Assembly: GCA_015057315.1 (NCBI GenBank)
Contig: SVER01000006.1
Span: 62,001-126,000 of the forward strand
Reading direction: 5' to 3'
Source of the DNA: Pseudobutyrivibrio ruminis
GTDB lineage: Bacteria; Bacillota; Clostridia; Lachnospirales; Lachnospiraceae
DNA length: 64,000 nucleotides
The translations under genes and the position numbers were made by a program. Shown piece by piece: positions 28,261-36,105 of the stretch; the stretch's first letter is position 1; every line of letters begins with the position of its first letter. The notes under the pieces were generated by a model. The model had not been told where the DNA came from, ran no database searches, and saw only the letters and a list, made by a program, of their open reading frames with translations.

Positions 28261-28929
28261 CTATCTAACCATGCTCTTTTGGTTCAGCTTGTATGCCCAA
28301 AACTCGAAAAGAGCAAAGATTATGACTGCAATTATAAGTACAGCAATAATCACATAAGCACCCATTGATTCAATCCCAATTGATACGCCCGTGGCTGAAA
28401 AGTATCCAATAAATCCACCACTGCAACCACCAATCATCGCAATGATAAATACAATTACCTTTCCATGGTTATGAACCTTATGCCCAATAACTAATCCCAC
28501 AGGCCCCAGGGCAAAGCTAACTATACTTGAGAGTATCATTAATAATAAATCCTCATATTTATTAAAAATAACTATGAGGATTACATATACTGCCAAATTA
28601 CTTCCCACAAAAGTCGCCTGTTTAATTAATTCTCCTATGAAAATATCCTTTCTCCTGGCTCCCATCGACAGAGCCATACTATCGTACCAATTAGGACCAT
28701 AGAAGGAATACATCATATTAATCATAACCACGATAATGCAACCTACACTCATAATCATTCGAAACAGATAATCTACAAAGTATTCTTCATCTACTCCAAG
28801 GATAAGCCATTCAATTACAAGCAAGCACTCAATCCCAAGAACTAACCCTACTGCTTTAAGCCCTTCCTTGAAAAAGTATTTTGCTGAACGTTTTGCAAGA
28901 CTACTCATACTAAGCCTCCTTCCTGCCAT
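28261..28929 (-). CDS. ABC transporter membrane subunit (putative)
   Basis: 222 residues with about six membrane helices. Its start overlaps the 3' end of the ATPase gene by 20 nt, and its GGAGG site lies inside that coding end, which implies translational coupling. The loop SMGARRKDIFIGELIKQ resembles the coupling loop of ABC-2 type permeases. It is followed 9 nt later by a second permease-like protein, so the two may form a heterodimer. Confidence 0.75.
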   Translation of the reverse strand: MAGRRLSMSSLAKRSAKYFFKEGLKAVGLVLGIECLLVIEWLILGVDEEYFVDYLFRMIMSVGCIIVVMINMMYSFYGPNWYDSMALSMGARRKDIFIGELIKQATFVGSNLAVYVILIVIFNKYEDLLLMILSSIVSFALGPVGLVIGHKVHNHGKVIVFIIAMIGGCSGGFIGYFSATGVSIGIESMGAYVIIAVLIIAVIIFALFEFWAYKLNQKSMVR

Positions 28930-29788
28930 CTACACACATGGCATAGAAAAGATTCTGAAGTGGCACTGGCTCAACCTGCACATCACCAGCAAAGCCATCT
29001 ACTGGCTCGTCTGCAAGTACTGTTACCACCTTGTTTCTTCCAATAGATTCAGGATGATATGTCTTGAAATTCCTAACTGCTGCATCAACACTATTTTCTT
29101 CTCCACTGACGCGATATGCTCTGGCAAGAAGCTCCTCAGTGTTTTCCTCAATCATAATCTGACCATCATCAATGATGATAACCTTTTCAAATAATGATGC
29201 TGCCTCTTCAATGATGTGTGTACTGATTACGAAGGTTCTGCCTGTGGCTGCATACTCATCAATAACAAGCTTGTAGAACTGCTCTCTGGCAACCACATCA
29301 AGCCCTGCAACCGGCTCATCTAATATAGTGATGTCTGCCTTGCTTGCCATGGCAACGATGATTGTCACTGCTGAAAGCATACCCTTTGAAAGCTTGTTGA
29401 TACGCTTCTTAGGATTAATATTAAATAGCTTGATAAGCTCCTTAGCGTATTCCTCATCCCAGTTGGCATAGAAGGCCTTAGCTGTTCCAAGATAATCCTT
29501 TACCTTAAGTGTGTTAGGGCCAAACATAGTCACCTGAGAAATCTCTCTTGAATAGCAAATGTGTGACAGTGCTTCCTCGTTCTCCCACACTGGCTTGCCA
29601 TCTAATGTAACAGTTCCCTCTGTAGCAGGATTTTGAGCTGTAAGGATAGAAAGAAGTGTTGTCTTACCTGCACCATTTCTTCCAATCAGTCCGTAAATCT
29701 TTCCAGCCTCAATTTCCACGTCTACATTCTTTAGAACTGTATCTTTACCATATTTCTTTACAATATTTTTTCCAGATAATGTACTCAT
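28910..29788 (-). CDS. ABC transporter ATP-binding protein (YtrB-like)
   Basis: 292 residues, ATG at 29788 behind GGAGG. Walker A GRNGAGKTT (36-44), signature LSKGMLSAV (near 134) and Walker B ADITILDEP (near 155) are intact, with a switch His in STHIIEEA. The signature has KGM where LSGGQ is common, as in YtrB/EcsA-like exporters. It drives the two membrane subunits encoded downstream and is controlled by the GntR protein encoded 28 nt upstream. Confidence 0.9.
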   Translation of the reverse strand: MSTLSGKNIVKKYGKDTVLKNVDVEIEAGKIYGLIGRNGAGKTTLLSILTAQNPATEGTVTLDGKPVWENEEALSHICYSREISQVTMFGPNTLKVKDYLGTAKAFYANWDEEYAKELIKLFNINPKKRINKLSKGMLSAVTIIVAMASKADITILDEPVAGLDVVAREQFYKLVIDEYAATGRTFVISTHIIEEAASLFEKVIIIDDGQIMIEENTEELLARAYRVSGEENSVDAAVRNFKTYHPESIGRNKVVTVLADEPVDGFAGDVQVEPVPLQNLFYAMCVDGRKEA

Positions 29789-29816
29789 ATATCCTCCTAG
29801 TCTCCCATAGGGATGC

Positions 29817-30182
29817 TTAATCTGTTATTTCATCTATTAATCGCTTTAAATCACTCTTGGTAATACCGATAAGCTTAGCCTCGGTAATAAGCTTTTTAAG
29901 ATAAGTCTCCTTGAAGCTCTTCTTTCTAGCTTCCATAATCTTTTCCTTTGCACCTGCCTGCACAAACATACCGATACCTCTCTTCTTGTATAATATGTCC
30001 TTATCCACCAGTAGATTAATTCCCTTAGCCGCTGTGGCCGGGTTAATCTTATAAAACTTTGACAGTTCCGTGGTGCTAGGCACCTGCTCTTCCTCTCTTA
30101 AGATATCCCTTAATATTTCGTCCTCTATCATTTCACTAATCTGCAAATAGATAGATTTATCTTCCCCTAAGTTCTCTAACAC
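29817..30182 (-). CDS. GntR family regulator, YtrA subfamily
   Basis: 121 residues. I choose GTG at 30182-30180, 7 nt after GGGAGG; an ATG at 30236 lacks a site and lies inside the operator. The winged helix-turn-helix (about 10-75) has SIYLQISEMIEDEIL and PSTTELSKFYKINPATAAKGINLLVDKDILYKKRGIGMFV. The C-terminus is short (about 45 residues), typical of YtrA-type repressors that control ABC transporter operons. It is the first gene of the operon and lies just below a perfect palindrome over its own promoter. Confidence 0.88.
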   Translation of the reverse strand: MLENLGEDKSIYLQISEMIEDEILRDILREEEQVPSTTELSKFYKINPATAAKGINLLVDKDILYKKRGIGMFVQAGAKEKIMEARKKSFKETYLKKLITEAKLIGITKSDLKRLIDEITD

Positions 30183-30205
30183 ATACTCACCTCCCGTAGT
30201 TCGTT

Positions 30206-30229
30206 GGTTAATTACTTGTGTAATTAACC
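30206..30229 (-). promoter_or_regulatory. GntR operator (perfect palindrome)
   Basis: GGTTAATTAC, 4-nt centre, GTAATTAACC. It covers the -10 region and start of the promoter at 30227-30255, so binding of the YtrA-type protein would block the whole operon. Confidence 0.75.
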
Positions 30230-30255
30230 ATAACACCTATTATATACGTTGTCAA
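30227..30255 (-). promoter_or_regulatory. Promoter of the GntR/ABC operon
   Basis: Consensus -35 TTGACA (30255-30250), 17-nt spacer, -10 TATGGT (30232-30227) on the minus strand. Confidence 0.75.
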
Positions 30256-30265
30256 TATCTTTCTT

Positions 30266-31003
30266 TTATATTAAATTTTCGTATTCGCCGTCACTATTAA
30301 TCCTAAGATTCAAATCGGCCTTCTTTGAGCCATGCAGCACCTCTATCGCGTTTCGCATGTCGGATTTTTCTACAAATTCCTTTGCCTGCTCCAACGGGGT
30401 ATTTTTTGCCTTTCTCTCCACAAGCCTACTGCGTAGCAAGTCTTCATCAGCTGATATAAAGATGGTGTAGTCGGCATAATCTGATAAGTTGCGCCATCCA
30501 TCCTCATCTAATAGTAAATAATTGCCCTCAAGCAGCACAATATCTGCTGTAACCTGAATAGCATTCTCCACCGGATTATGCAGATTCCTATCGTATGTAG
30601 GCCAGTCACAGTTATCGCCACTAGCCACTAGTCTTATTCTTTCTTCCAAGGCCTCTAAATCAAATGTGATTGGTGCCCCCTTTATTTCTACCAGCTTAAT
30701 AGTCCTGCCATCTCTCACTGTGTCATGGCTAAGCAGATAATCCTGATAATGATGAAATCCATCCATGCCAATTGTCTGTATAGCTTTAACACCTTCAGTA
30801 GTCTTTGATAGATGCTCTAGAAAATCAAGCAATGTACTTTTGCCTGCTCCGGGAGGTGCTGCTAACATCACTAAGATTCTTCGGCCCTTTTCCTGCTGCA
30901 TTTTCGTTAATCTCTTAAGCAGCGGGATAAATATTTCTTCAATATTTTGCTCACTGTAATGAGCCTGTATGTCGTACCCGTTTATACATGCATTATATTC
31001 CAT
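30266..31003 (-). CDS. Nucleoside/sugar kinase-like P-loop protein
   Basis: 245 residues. P-loop APPGAGKST (49-57) and the uridine-kinase/phosphoribulokinase-like pattern: GMDGFHHYQDYL after the first strand, GAPITFDLEALEERI, CDWPTYDRNLHNPVENA, and VLLEGNYLLLDEDGW. This matches the 'nucleoside/nucleotide kinase family' (FrcK/YggC-like). The substrate is not known. Its ATG overlaps the msrA stop by one base (TAATG), so the two are translated together. Confidence 0.83.
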   Translation of the reverse strand: MEYNACINGYDIQAHYSEQNIEEIFIPLLKRLTKMQQEKGRRILVMLAAPPGAGKSTLLDFLEHLSKTTEGVKAIQTIGMDGFHHYQDYLLSHDTVRDGRTIKLVEIKGAPITFDLEALEERIRLVASGDNCDWPTYDRNLHNPVENAIQVTADIVLLEGNYLLLDEDGWRNLSDYADYTIFISADEDLLRSRLVERKAKNTPLEQAKEFVEKSDMRNAIEVLHGSKKADLNLRINSDGEYENLI

Positions 31004-31485
31004 TACTTTCTTCTCCCCGATTCCACCATTTCCTTCTCGAAGGCTTCCGGGTTCTTCAGGTAGTAATCCTGATGTTCTTCCTCTGCTTCATAGAAAGATT
31101 TAAATGGCTCTAAAGCTATGTATGCCTTCTTTCCTGAGGCTTTCTCCAGTTCCTCAATCTTGCTTTTTGCCATAGCAAGCTCTTTATCATTCTGATAATA
31201 AATAGCCAGTGTGTAAGAAAAGCCCTTATCTATAAACTGACCATCCTTATCAAATGGATCTACGTTGGCAAGATATATATCTAAAAGCTTATCGTAGGTT
31301 ACATTGCTTTCATCGTACTCTAGAGCAATCGTTTCCCTGTGACCTGTGGTCTGGCTTTTCACTTGCTCATAAGTAGGATTTACCTCGTCACCACCTGAGT
31401 AACCGCATACTACCTTGTCCACTCCGTATATTTTATAGATTGGTGTCACGCACCAAAAACATCCCCCTGCAAAATACGCTTTCAT
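31003..31485 (-). CDS. msrA: Peptide methionine (S)-S-oxide reductase
   Basis: 160 residues, ATG at 31485 with GGAGG upstream. It reduces methionine-S-sulfoxide in proteins. The catalytic motif GCFWC is at 8-12 (nucleophile C9). Family blocks GYSGGDEVNPTYEQVKSQTTGHRE and FYEAEEEHQDYYLKNP are present. There is no fused MsrB domain. Co-translated with the downstream kinase-like gene. Confidence 0.93.
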   Translation of the reverse strand: MKAYFAGGCFWCVTPIYKIYGVDKVVCGYSGGDEVNPTYEQVKSQTTGHRETIALEYDESNVTYDKLLDIYLANVDPFDKDGQFIDKGFSYTLAIYYQNDKELAMAKSKIEELEKASGKKAYIALEPFKSFYEAEEEHQDYYLKNPEAFEKEMVESGRRK

Positions 31486-31831
31486 GTTCTTATCCTCCGT
31501 TACAAACCTTTACACAAGTATATCTTTTTACCCGCAAATATCAATATAGGTTTTTGTTTTTCATCAGAAAAACAAGAACCGGACATAGACCAATATTTTC
31601 TTTTTGAGTATGACTTTTGCGCATTTTTGCAAAAATATACTCGCTGAGGTAACCTAATACACCGTTTGAGTATCTCCTGAGTGAATTTTATCAAAGTCAT
31701 ACTTTTCTATGCCACACCCTCATGCATCTGTGGTGCTACTATCAGTATAAAAGTTTGACTTTTTAATTTTTGCTCTATAATATACTCATTTTTCCTGAAA
31801 GCAGCATTTTACCATGCTCAGAAAGTATGAC

Positions 31832-31950
31832 TTCTTGCTGACAGAACAAGGAAATTGTCAGCAAGAATCCTGCTTTGCAGGACATCAAAATAGATAAATC
31901 TATTTTGATGGTATTTACGATTCCCGAAAAACTGATGTTTTTCAAGAATC
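31832..31950. repeat. Four consecutive perfect or near-perfect hairpins
   Basis: Hairpin 1: TTCTTGCTGACA / TGTCAGCAAGAA (31832-31867). Hairpin 2: TCCTGC / GCAGGA (31868-31882). Hairpin 3: CATCAAAATAGAT / ATCTATTTTGATG with 2-nt loop (31883-31910). Hairpin 4: GATTC-GAAAAAC / GTTTTTC-GAATC (31919-31950). The first three abut with no base between them. Confidence 0.85.
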
Positions 31951-31970
31951 TATAGTTTTTTGCATAAAAA

Positions 31971-32004
31971 ACCGCTACCTGGACAATTCATCCATGGTAG
32001 CGGT
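31971..32004 (-). terminator. Terminator of the secreted HExxH protein gene
   Basis: ACCGCTACC and GGTAGCGGT form a 9-bp stem; on the minus strand TTTTTTATG follows. Lies just after the stop at 32012. Confidence 0.85.
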
Positions 32005-32011
32005 AATTGTT

Positions 32012-34234
32012 TTATGCGGCTGGGTCTTCCTCCAGCTCTTCCTCTGGTGTTTCTGTTTGTGTTATAGTTTCTTCCTGCTCTTGTTCTGGTTCTGTAGATT
32101 CTTCCTGTTCTGGGCCTACTCCAGTAATTTCTTCCTGCTCCTGTTCTGATTCAATATCCTCTTTCTTAACAGGGGCATCTTTTCCATAAGGTAGATATGC
32201 CATATAAGGGTCTACTGTTGAGGTAACATAATCTACTGGTGCCCCAAATGTATTATCTATTATTACGTATGCTTTTCCTTCTACTGATTCACCCTGTAAT
32301 AAAGCACCATCTGTTGAATCAAATGGGCGTAACACTGAACCACTAACAGTACCATTTTCATCAGAAAAATGCTCTAAATAATCTAACGTAGCAACACAGA
32401 ACTTTGCAGAAGCTTCATCCTCTGTAATGAATTTGTCTGTAAAGTCGTCAGCGGATTTATATATGCTTTCCCCGTTTTCATCTTTTGGAGAAACCTTTGT
32501 AATAATCTGGCTTAAATTACTACCAATCCATTGAGTCTCATTCTCTTCATCTAAATATCCATGCATTTCTCTAAGGATAATATCAAGACCGGTTTTATAT
32601 ATTTCGTTATTCATAACATAGTAGGTTTTTCCATCTTCTCCGGTCTCATCATACCTTGCGTGGCCCTCAATGCCATATTTAGCGCGATATTCTGGGTTTT
32701 CGGTAACAAGCTCTGCAAGATACAAACAAGCAAGATAACCTGAACAATATGCACTAAGAGTGTTATCTGTTTCATCTTTACAATATTTAAGTTGCATTTT
32801 ATATTTATTATCCTTGTAGTTTGCTACCAGATTATCTAGAGAATAGCCTTTTGTATTTCCATTCTCATCCCCTGCATAATATCCATAATATTCCTTAAAA
32901 TTTGCACCCCAATACTGATATGCATTTTCTACACAAGTTGCAATTCCTTCCTCAAACCAATTTGGATAACTTACTTCATTTGCGTAATAGCTATCTACTT
33001 CCTTTTCTTTATCGTAATATACGTAGCCGGTCATTCCTGGTCTAGTATAATCAAACATAAATCCATGCATCATCTCATGCACAATTGTGCTGCCTAATTC
33101 TATACTCTTATTAGTCTTTAGCTTCCACAAACCATCATCATCCTGATAAAAAGAGTCCTCAACCGAAGATGCATTTACAGCCACAACATATTTTATATTG
33201 CCCTTATAAATGGCCCTTTCTTTTTCTTCACCAGTTTTTTCATCAATCACTGTCTCATAACTATCCGGATAATGAACTGCACTTACATAAGCTAGCGCAT
33301 TTTTCATATTTTCATATTTCATGTCAGAAAACGCCTGAGTATTTTCGTTATAATTTAGCATTAAAGCATCATTGTAGTAAATATAAAGTCCTGTCTCTTT
33401 TCCTAAAGCATTATCTGTCACAGCCTGAGTAAATGCTGGAAAGCTCTCAACCAACAGATTAACCGCCTGTGGCTGAACAGTATATCTTACAAGCTCAGTA
33501 AGAGCTGCAAGCTTGTCGTAGCCCATAGTTTCAACAGCCTTTTTATCACAATGCATAGCCACTAAGTCAACGCCTGATTCTTCTTTAGGCTGATTATTAT
33601 CTGACGTATCTTTTTTAGATTCTGATGGCTGCACCTGTGCTTGGGTCTGTGCATCAGACTGGGCATTAAGCTCTTCGTTTCTTGCTGCCTGAGCTGTCTG
33701 TTTAATAAAAGAATCTACATTTGCAACACGCTCAGCAGTAAGATTTTTTCCAGCTCCATTTATTCCAGTGATAAAATTAATTCCTGTAGCTGGGTCATCT
33801 ATAAATAAAAGCTCTTCTCCACCAAACAGATTATTTATATACTCAGGAAGATTTACTTTTATTCCACCCTTTACATTTACCTTAAGCTTGTATTCCTTTG
33901 GAATATATAATGCAAATACAGGGTATGCTTTAGTATTGTTTGAAGCAATCTTGCAGATATTACCGTCTGCATCTACCCAAACTACTGGTATCTTCCATGT
34001 AGCGCCATTGTCAGCAATAGCTCTTGCGCTCATTGGAAGGACTTCTCCAGGCTTAGGCTCATCAATACCTACTATATTGATAGAGCTCACCTCGTTAGTA
34101 ACTACAGCTGAAGCCTGGCTGTTATTGTTTTCCACCTGATTTAGTTCTACTGCACGTGCACCAATCGGTGTAAAAATCTGGCTTGCCATTGTGATAGCAA
34201 GTAATGTACTAGCAATCCTAATATGATTTTTCAT
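32012..34234 (-). CDS. Secreted putative zinc metallopeptidase (HExxH, peptidase MA-like)
   Basis: 740 residues, ATG at 34234 behind AGGGG. A signal peptide (1-28, ending ARA) is followed by a beta-rich region and a Gln/Ser/Asp-rich linker (about 190-230). The peptidase core has HEMMH at 386-390 and WFEEG at 426-430, so H386, H390 and E429 could bind zinc, as in gluzincins of the peptidase MA type (HExxH ... WFxEGxA). The C-terminus is an acidic repeat (EQEQEE, PEQEES, EPEQEQEE) with no wall anchor. Activity on extracellular protein is inference; no close characterised relative is recognised. Confidence 0.75.
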   Translation of the reverse strand: MKNHIRIASTLLAITMASQIFTPIGARAVELNQVENNNSQASAVVTNEVSSINIVGIDEPKPGEVLPMSARAIADNGATWKIPVVWVDADGNICKIASNNTKAYPVFALYIPKEYKLKVNVKGGIKVNLPEYINNLFGGEELLFIDDPATGINFITGINGAGKNLTAERVANVDSFIKQTAQAARNEELNAQSDAQTQAQVQPSESKKDTSDNNQPKEESGVDLVAMHCDKKAVETMGYDKLAALTELVRYTVQPQAVNLLVESFPAFTQAVTDNALGKETGLYIYYNDALMLNYNENTQAFSDMKYENMKNALAYVSAVHYPDSYETVIDEKTGEEKERAIYKGNIKYVVAVNASSVEDSFYQDDDGLWKLKTNKSIELGSTIVHEMMHGFMFDYTRPGMTGYVYYDKEKEVDSYYANEVSYPNWFEEGIATCVENAYQYWGANFKEYYGYYAGDENGNTKGYSLDNLVANYKDNKYKMQLKYCKDETDNTLSAYCSGYLACLYLAELVTENPEYRAKYGIEGHARYDETGEDGKTYYVMNNEIYKTGLDIILREMHGYLDEENETQWIGSNLSQIITKVSPKDENGESIYKSADDFTDKFITEDEASAKFCVATLDYLEHFSDENGTVSGSVLRPFDSTDGALLQGESVEGKAYVIIDNTFGAPVDYVTSTVDPYMAYLPYGKDAPVKKEDIESEQEQEEITGVGPEQEESTEPEQEQEETITQTETPEEELEEDPAA

Positions 34235-34292
34235 GTTCTCAACCCCTTTTCACTTTCCTCTTTCTTTTTTTTAATATATCACCGGGTTTATC

Positions 34293-34302
34293 ACACTAGT
34301 GT
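34293..34302. promoter_or_regulatory. Short palindrome in the divergent promoter region
   Basis: ACACTAGTGT, a 10-bp perfect palindrome between the divergent genes at 34234 and 34463. It could be an operator; no other support. Confidence 0.25.
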
Positions 34303-34334
34303 CACATAGGTTTAATCTTTTACTATCAAACACT

Positions 34335-34365
34335 TTGTCTTTAACTGTCCGATAAGTTATGGACA
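34335..34365 (+). promoter_or_regulatory. Promoter with overlapping palindrome for the acyl ligase operon
   Basis: TTGTCT (34335-34340), 17-nt spacer, TATGGA (34358-34363). An imperfect palindrome TGTCC-g-ATAA-g-TTAT-GGACA (34346-34365) covers spacer and -10. It is a plausible operator for the TetR-type protein encoded at the far end of the operon. Confidence 0.5.
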
Positions 34366-34462
34366 CTTTCTTTACATTTGTTCATTAAAAGATTCAGACT
34401 CTAGCTTTGAATTTTCTAATGTGGTAGTTTTCATAATAACAAAAAATAATGGAGATTTTGTT

Positions 34463-35845
34463 ATGAAAAAATACAAACTTACAGCATCACAAAGAATGCA
34501 TAACAATTGGATTAACAGATATGGCACACAGCAGGTTTCCGGCCTAAGCATCGTGGCATCACTTAAGGCTGATTTGGATTTTCAGCTTCTTAAGAAGTGT
34601 ATAGAGCTTGAAATCAAGCGCTACGGCTGTATGCGAGTACAGTTTACAAAGCCAGATAAGAATGGAGAAATCCTTCAGTATATTGTGGAGGATAAGGAAT
34701 ATGATATCCCTCTTAAGGATTTATCAAAGCTTACCATGGATGAGGCCAATGCAACCATGCAGTCATGGGCATATAACACCATTGATGGAGATGATGTTCC
34801 CATGTTTGAAATCTTTCTTATGAAGCTTCCGGACGGATACAATGGGTTCTTTCTTCACATGGATCACAGGCTAATAGATTCCTGCGGAGTTACCGTTCTT
34901 ACTAACGATATTATGTCCCTGTACACACATTTCAGATTCGATGCCCCTTTTCCCGATGATTTGGCTGACTACGAAGCTGTGTTACAGAACGATTTGAAAA
35001 AGGCCTCAAATGAGAAGCGCTTTATAAAAGATAAAAAGTTTTGGGATGATTTAATAGATAAATGGGGCGAGCCTGTTTACAGCGATATTGCAGGGCCTGC
35101 CACCTTAGAAGCATCCCGCCAAAAACATAACAATCCTAAACTAAATTCTGCAGATATCGAGCTTAAAAATCTTTTTGTAGAAGTGAAGGATTACAAATTA
35201 GAGGCAGATGCAGCAACACAGCTATTTGATTTCTGTCAGAATCATCAGCTTTCTATGACAAACCTGTTGCTCCTTGGAATACGCACCTATCTATCCAAGG
35301 AAAACAATGGGCAGGAGGATATTTCAATCCAGAATTTCATTTCCCGTAGGTCCACCCATGATGAATGGACCTCTGGCGGAAGTAGAACCATTATGTTTCC
35401 TTGCAGGACAGTGATTAACCCTGACACGGAATTCTTAGATGCAGCCTATGAAATACAAAATATGCAAAATCAAATCTACATGCATTCCAACTACGACCCT
35501 GATTTGATTTATGAAGAGATTACAAGAAGGTATGGCACTCCTAAAAATACTACCTACGAAAGCTGCTACCTAACCTATCAGCCTCTTCCTGTTAAGATGG
35601 AAAATCCATACTTAAAGGATATTCCACTATACTGCAAGTGGTTTGCAAATGGCGCCGCCACCAAAAAGATGTATCTGACTGTATCTCACACTGAGGATGG
35701 TGGCATGAATTTTTCATATCACTATCAGGTGGCTGATTTGACAGAAAAACAGGTAGAGCTTTTCAACTATTATCTGATGCGCATTATTTTTAGAGGCGTG
35801 GAACAGCCAAATCTTACTATTGGAGAAATTATAAATATCGTATAA
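34463..35845 (+). CDS. Condensation-domain-like acyltransferase
   Basis: 460 residues. I choose the ATG at 34463, 8 nt after GGAG, rather than an upstream ATG at 34421. The protein resembles the condensation/PapA/wax-ester-synthase fold: N-terminal LTASQRMHNNW, then DHRLIDS at 134-140, a variant of the HHxxxDG motif that keeps the second His (H135) and the Asp (D139). A C-terminal DFCQNHQLSMTNLLLLGIRTYLS segment fits the second half of the fold. It would join an acyl group held on a carrier protein to an acceptor. The next two genes supply the carrier and the loading enzyme. Product unknown. Confidence 0.75.
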   Translation: MKKYKLTASQRMHNNWINRYGTQQVSGLSIVASLKADLDFQLLKKCIELEIKRYGCMRVQFTKPDKNGEILQYIVEDKEYDIPLKDLSKLTMDEANATMQSWAYNTIDGDDVPMFEIFLMKLPDGYNGFFLHMDHRLIDSCGVTVLTNDIMSLYTHFRFDAPFPDDLADYEAVLQNDLKKASNEKRFIKDKKFWDDLIDKWGEPVYSDIAGPATLEASRQKHNNPKLNSADIELKNLFVEVKDYKLEADAATQLFDFCQNHQLSMTNLLLLGIRTYLSKENNGQEDISIQNFISRRSTHDEWTSGGSRTIMFPCRTVINPDTEFLDAAYEIQNMQNQIYMHSNYDPDLIYEEITRRYGTPKNTTYESCYLTYQPLPVKMENPYLKDIPLYCKWFANGAATKKMYLTVSHTEDGGMNFSYHYQVADLTEKQVELFNYYLMRIIFRGVEQPNLTIGEIINIV

Positions 35846-35865
35846 ACGAAGTGGAGGGATTAATT

Positions 35866-36105
35866 ATGTCAATGGAAAAACAGTTTAAGGAATTAGTTTC
35901 ACAGTACTGCCAGGTTTCACCTGATAATCTGAAGGGCGACAGCCGATTCAGAGAGGATTTGGATTTTAGTTCTCTGGATTTTATGTCCTTCTTAGGTGAA
36001 TTAGAGGACGAATTCGATATTGAGCTTCAACAGGAACGCATAGTAAACATCCGCACAGTCGGCGAAGCACTATCAATGATTCAGGATTTACAGGAGGCAT
36101 CATAA
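35866..36105 (+). CDS. Acyl carrier protein
   Basis: 79 residues, ATG at 35866, 8 nt after GGAGG; an ATG at 35851 lacks a site. Four-helix carrier pattern with the phosphopantetheine attachment region DLDFSSLDFMSFLGELEDEF; the Ser before Leu (S36) is the likely modified residue. It is too unlike housekeeping AcpP to be the fatty-acid carrier, and its position between condensation-like and ligase genes points to a dedicated pathway. The stop overlaps the ligase start (TAATG). Confidence 0.88.
   Translation: MSMEKQFKELVSQYCQVSPDNLKGDSRFREDLDFSSLDFMSFLGELEDEFDIELQQERIVNIRTVGEALSMIQDLQEAS

Larger units (their letters stand above)
31486..32011. other. Non-coding stretch with recurrent AGTCATAC motif and hairpin chain
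   Basis: No supportable gene. GTATGACTTTT occurs at 31608, its complement AAAGTCATACTTTT at 31693, and AGTATGACTT at 31824, echoing the 72-bp repeat at 6.3 kb. The right half is a run of five stem-loops, listed at 31832-31950 and 31971-32004. Confidence 0.6.

Noticed and set aside
31500-31700. Minus-strand frame of 66 codons
   Set aside because: Starts without a ribosome site and overlaps the recurrent AGTCATAC motifs; composition is not protein-like.
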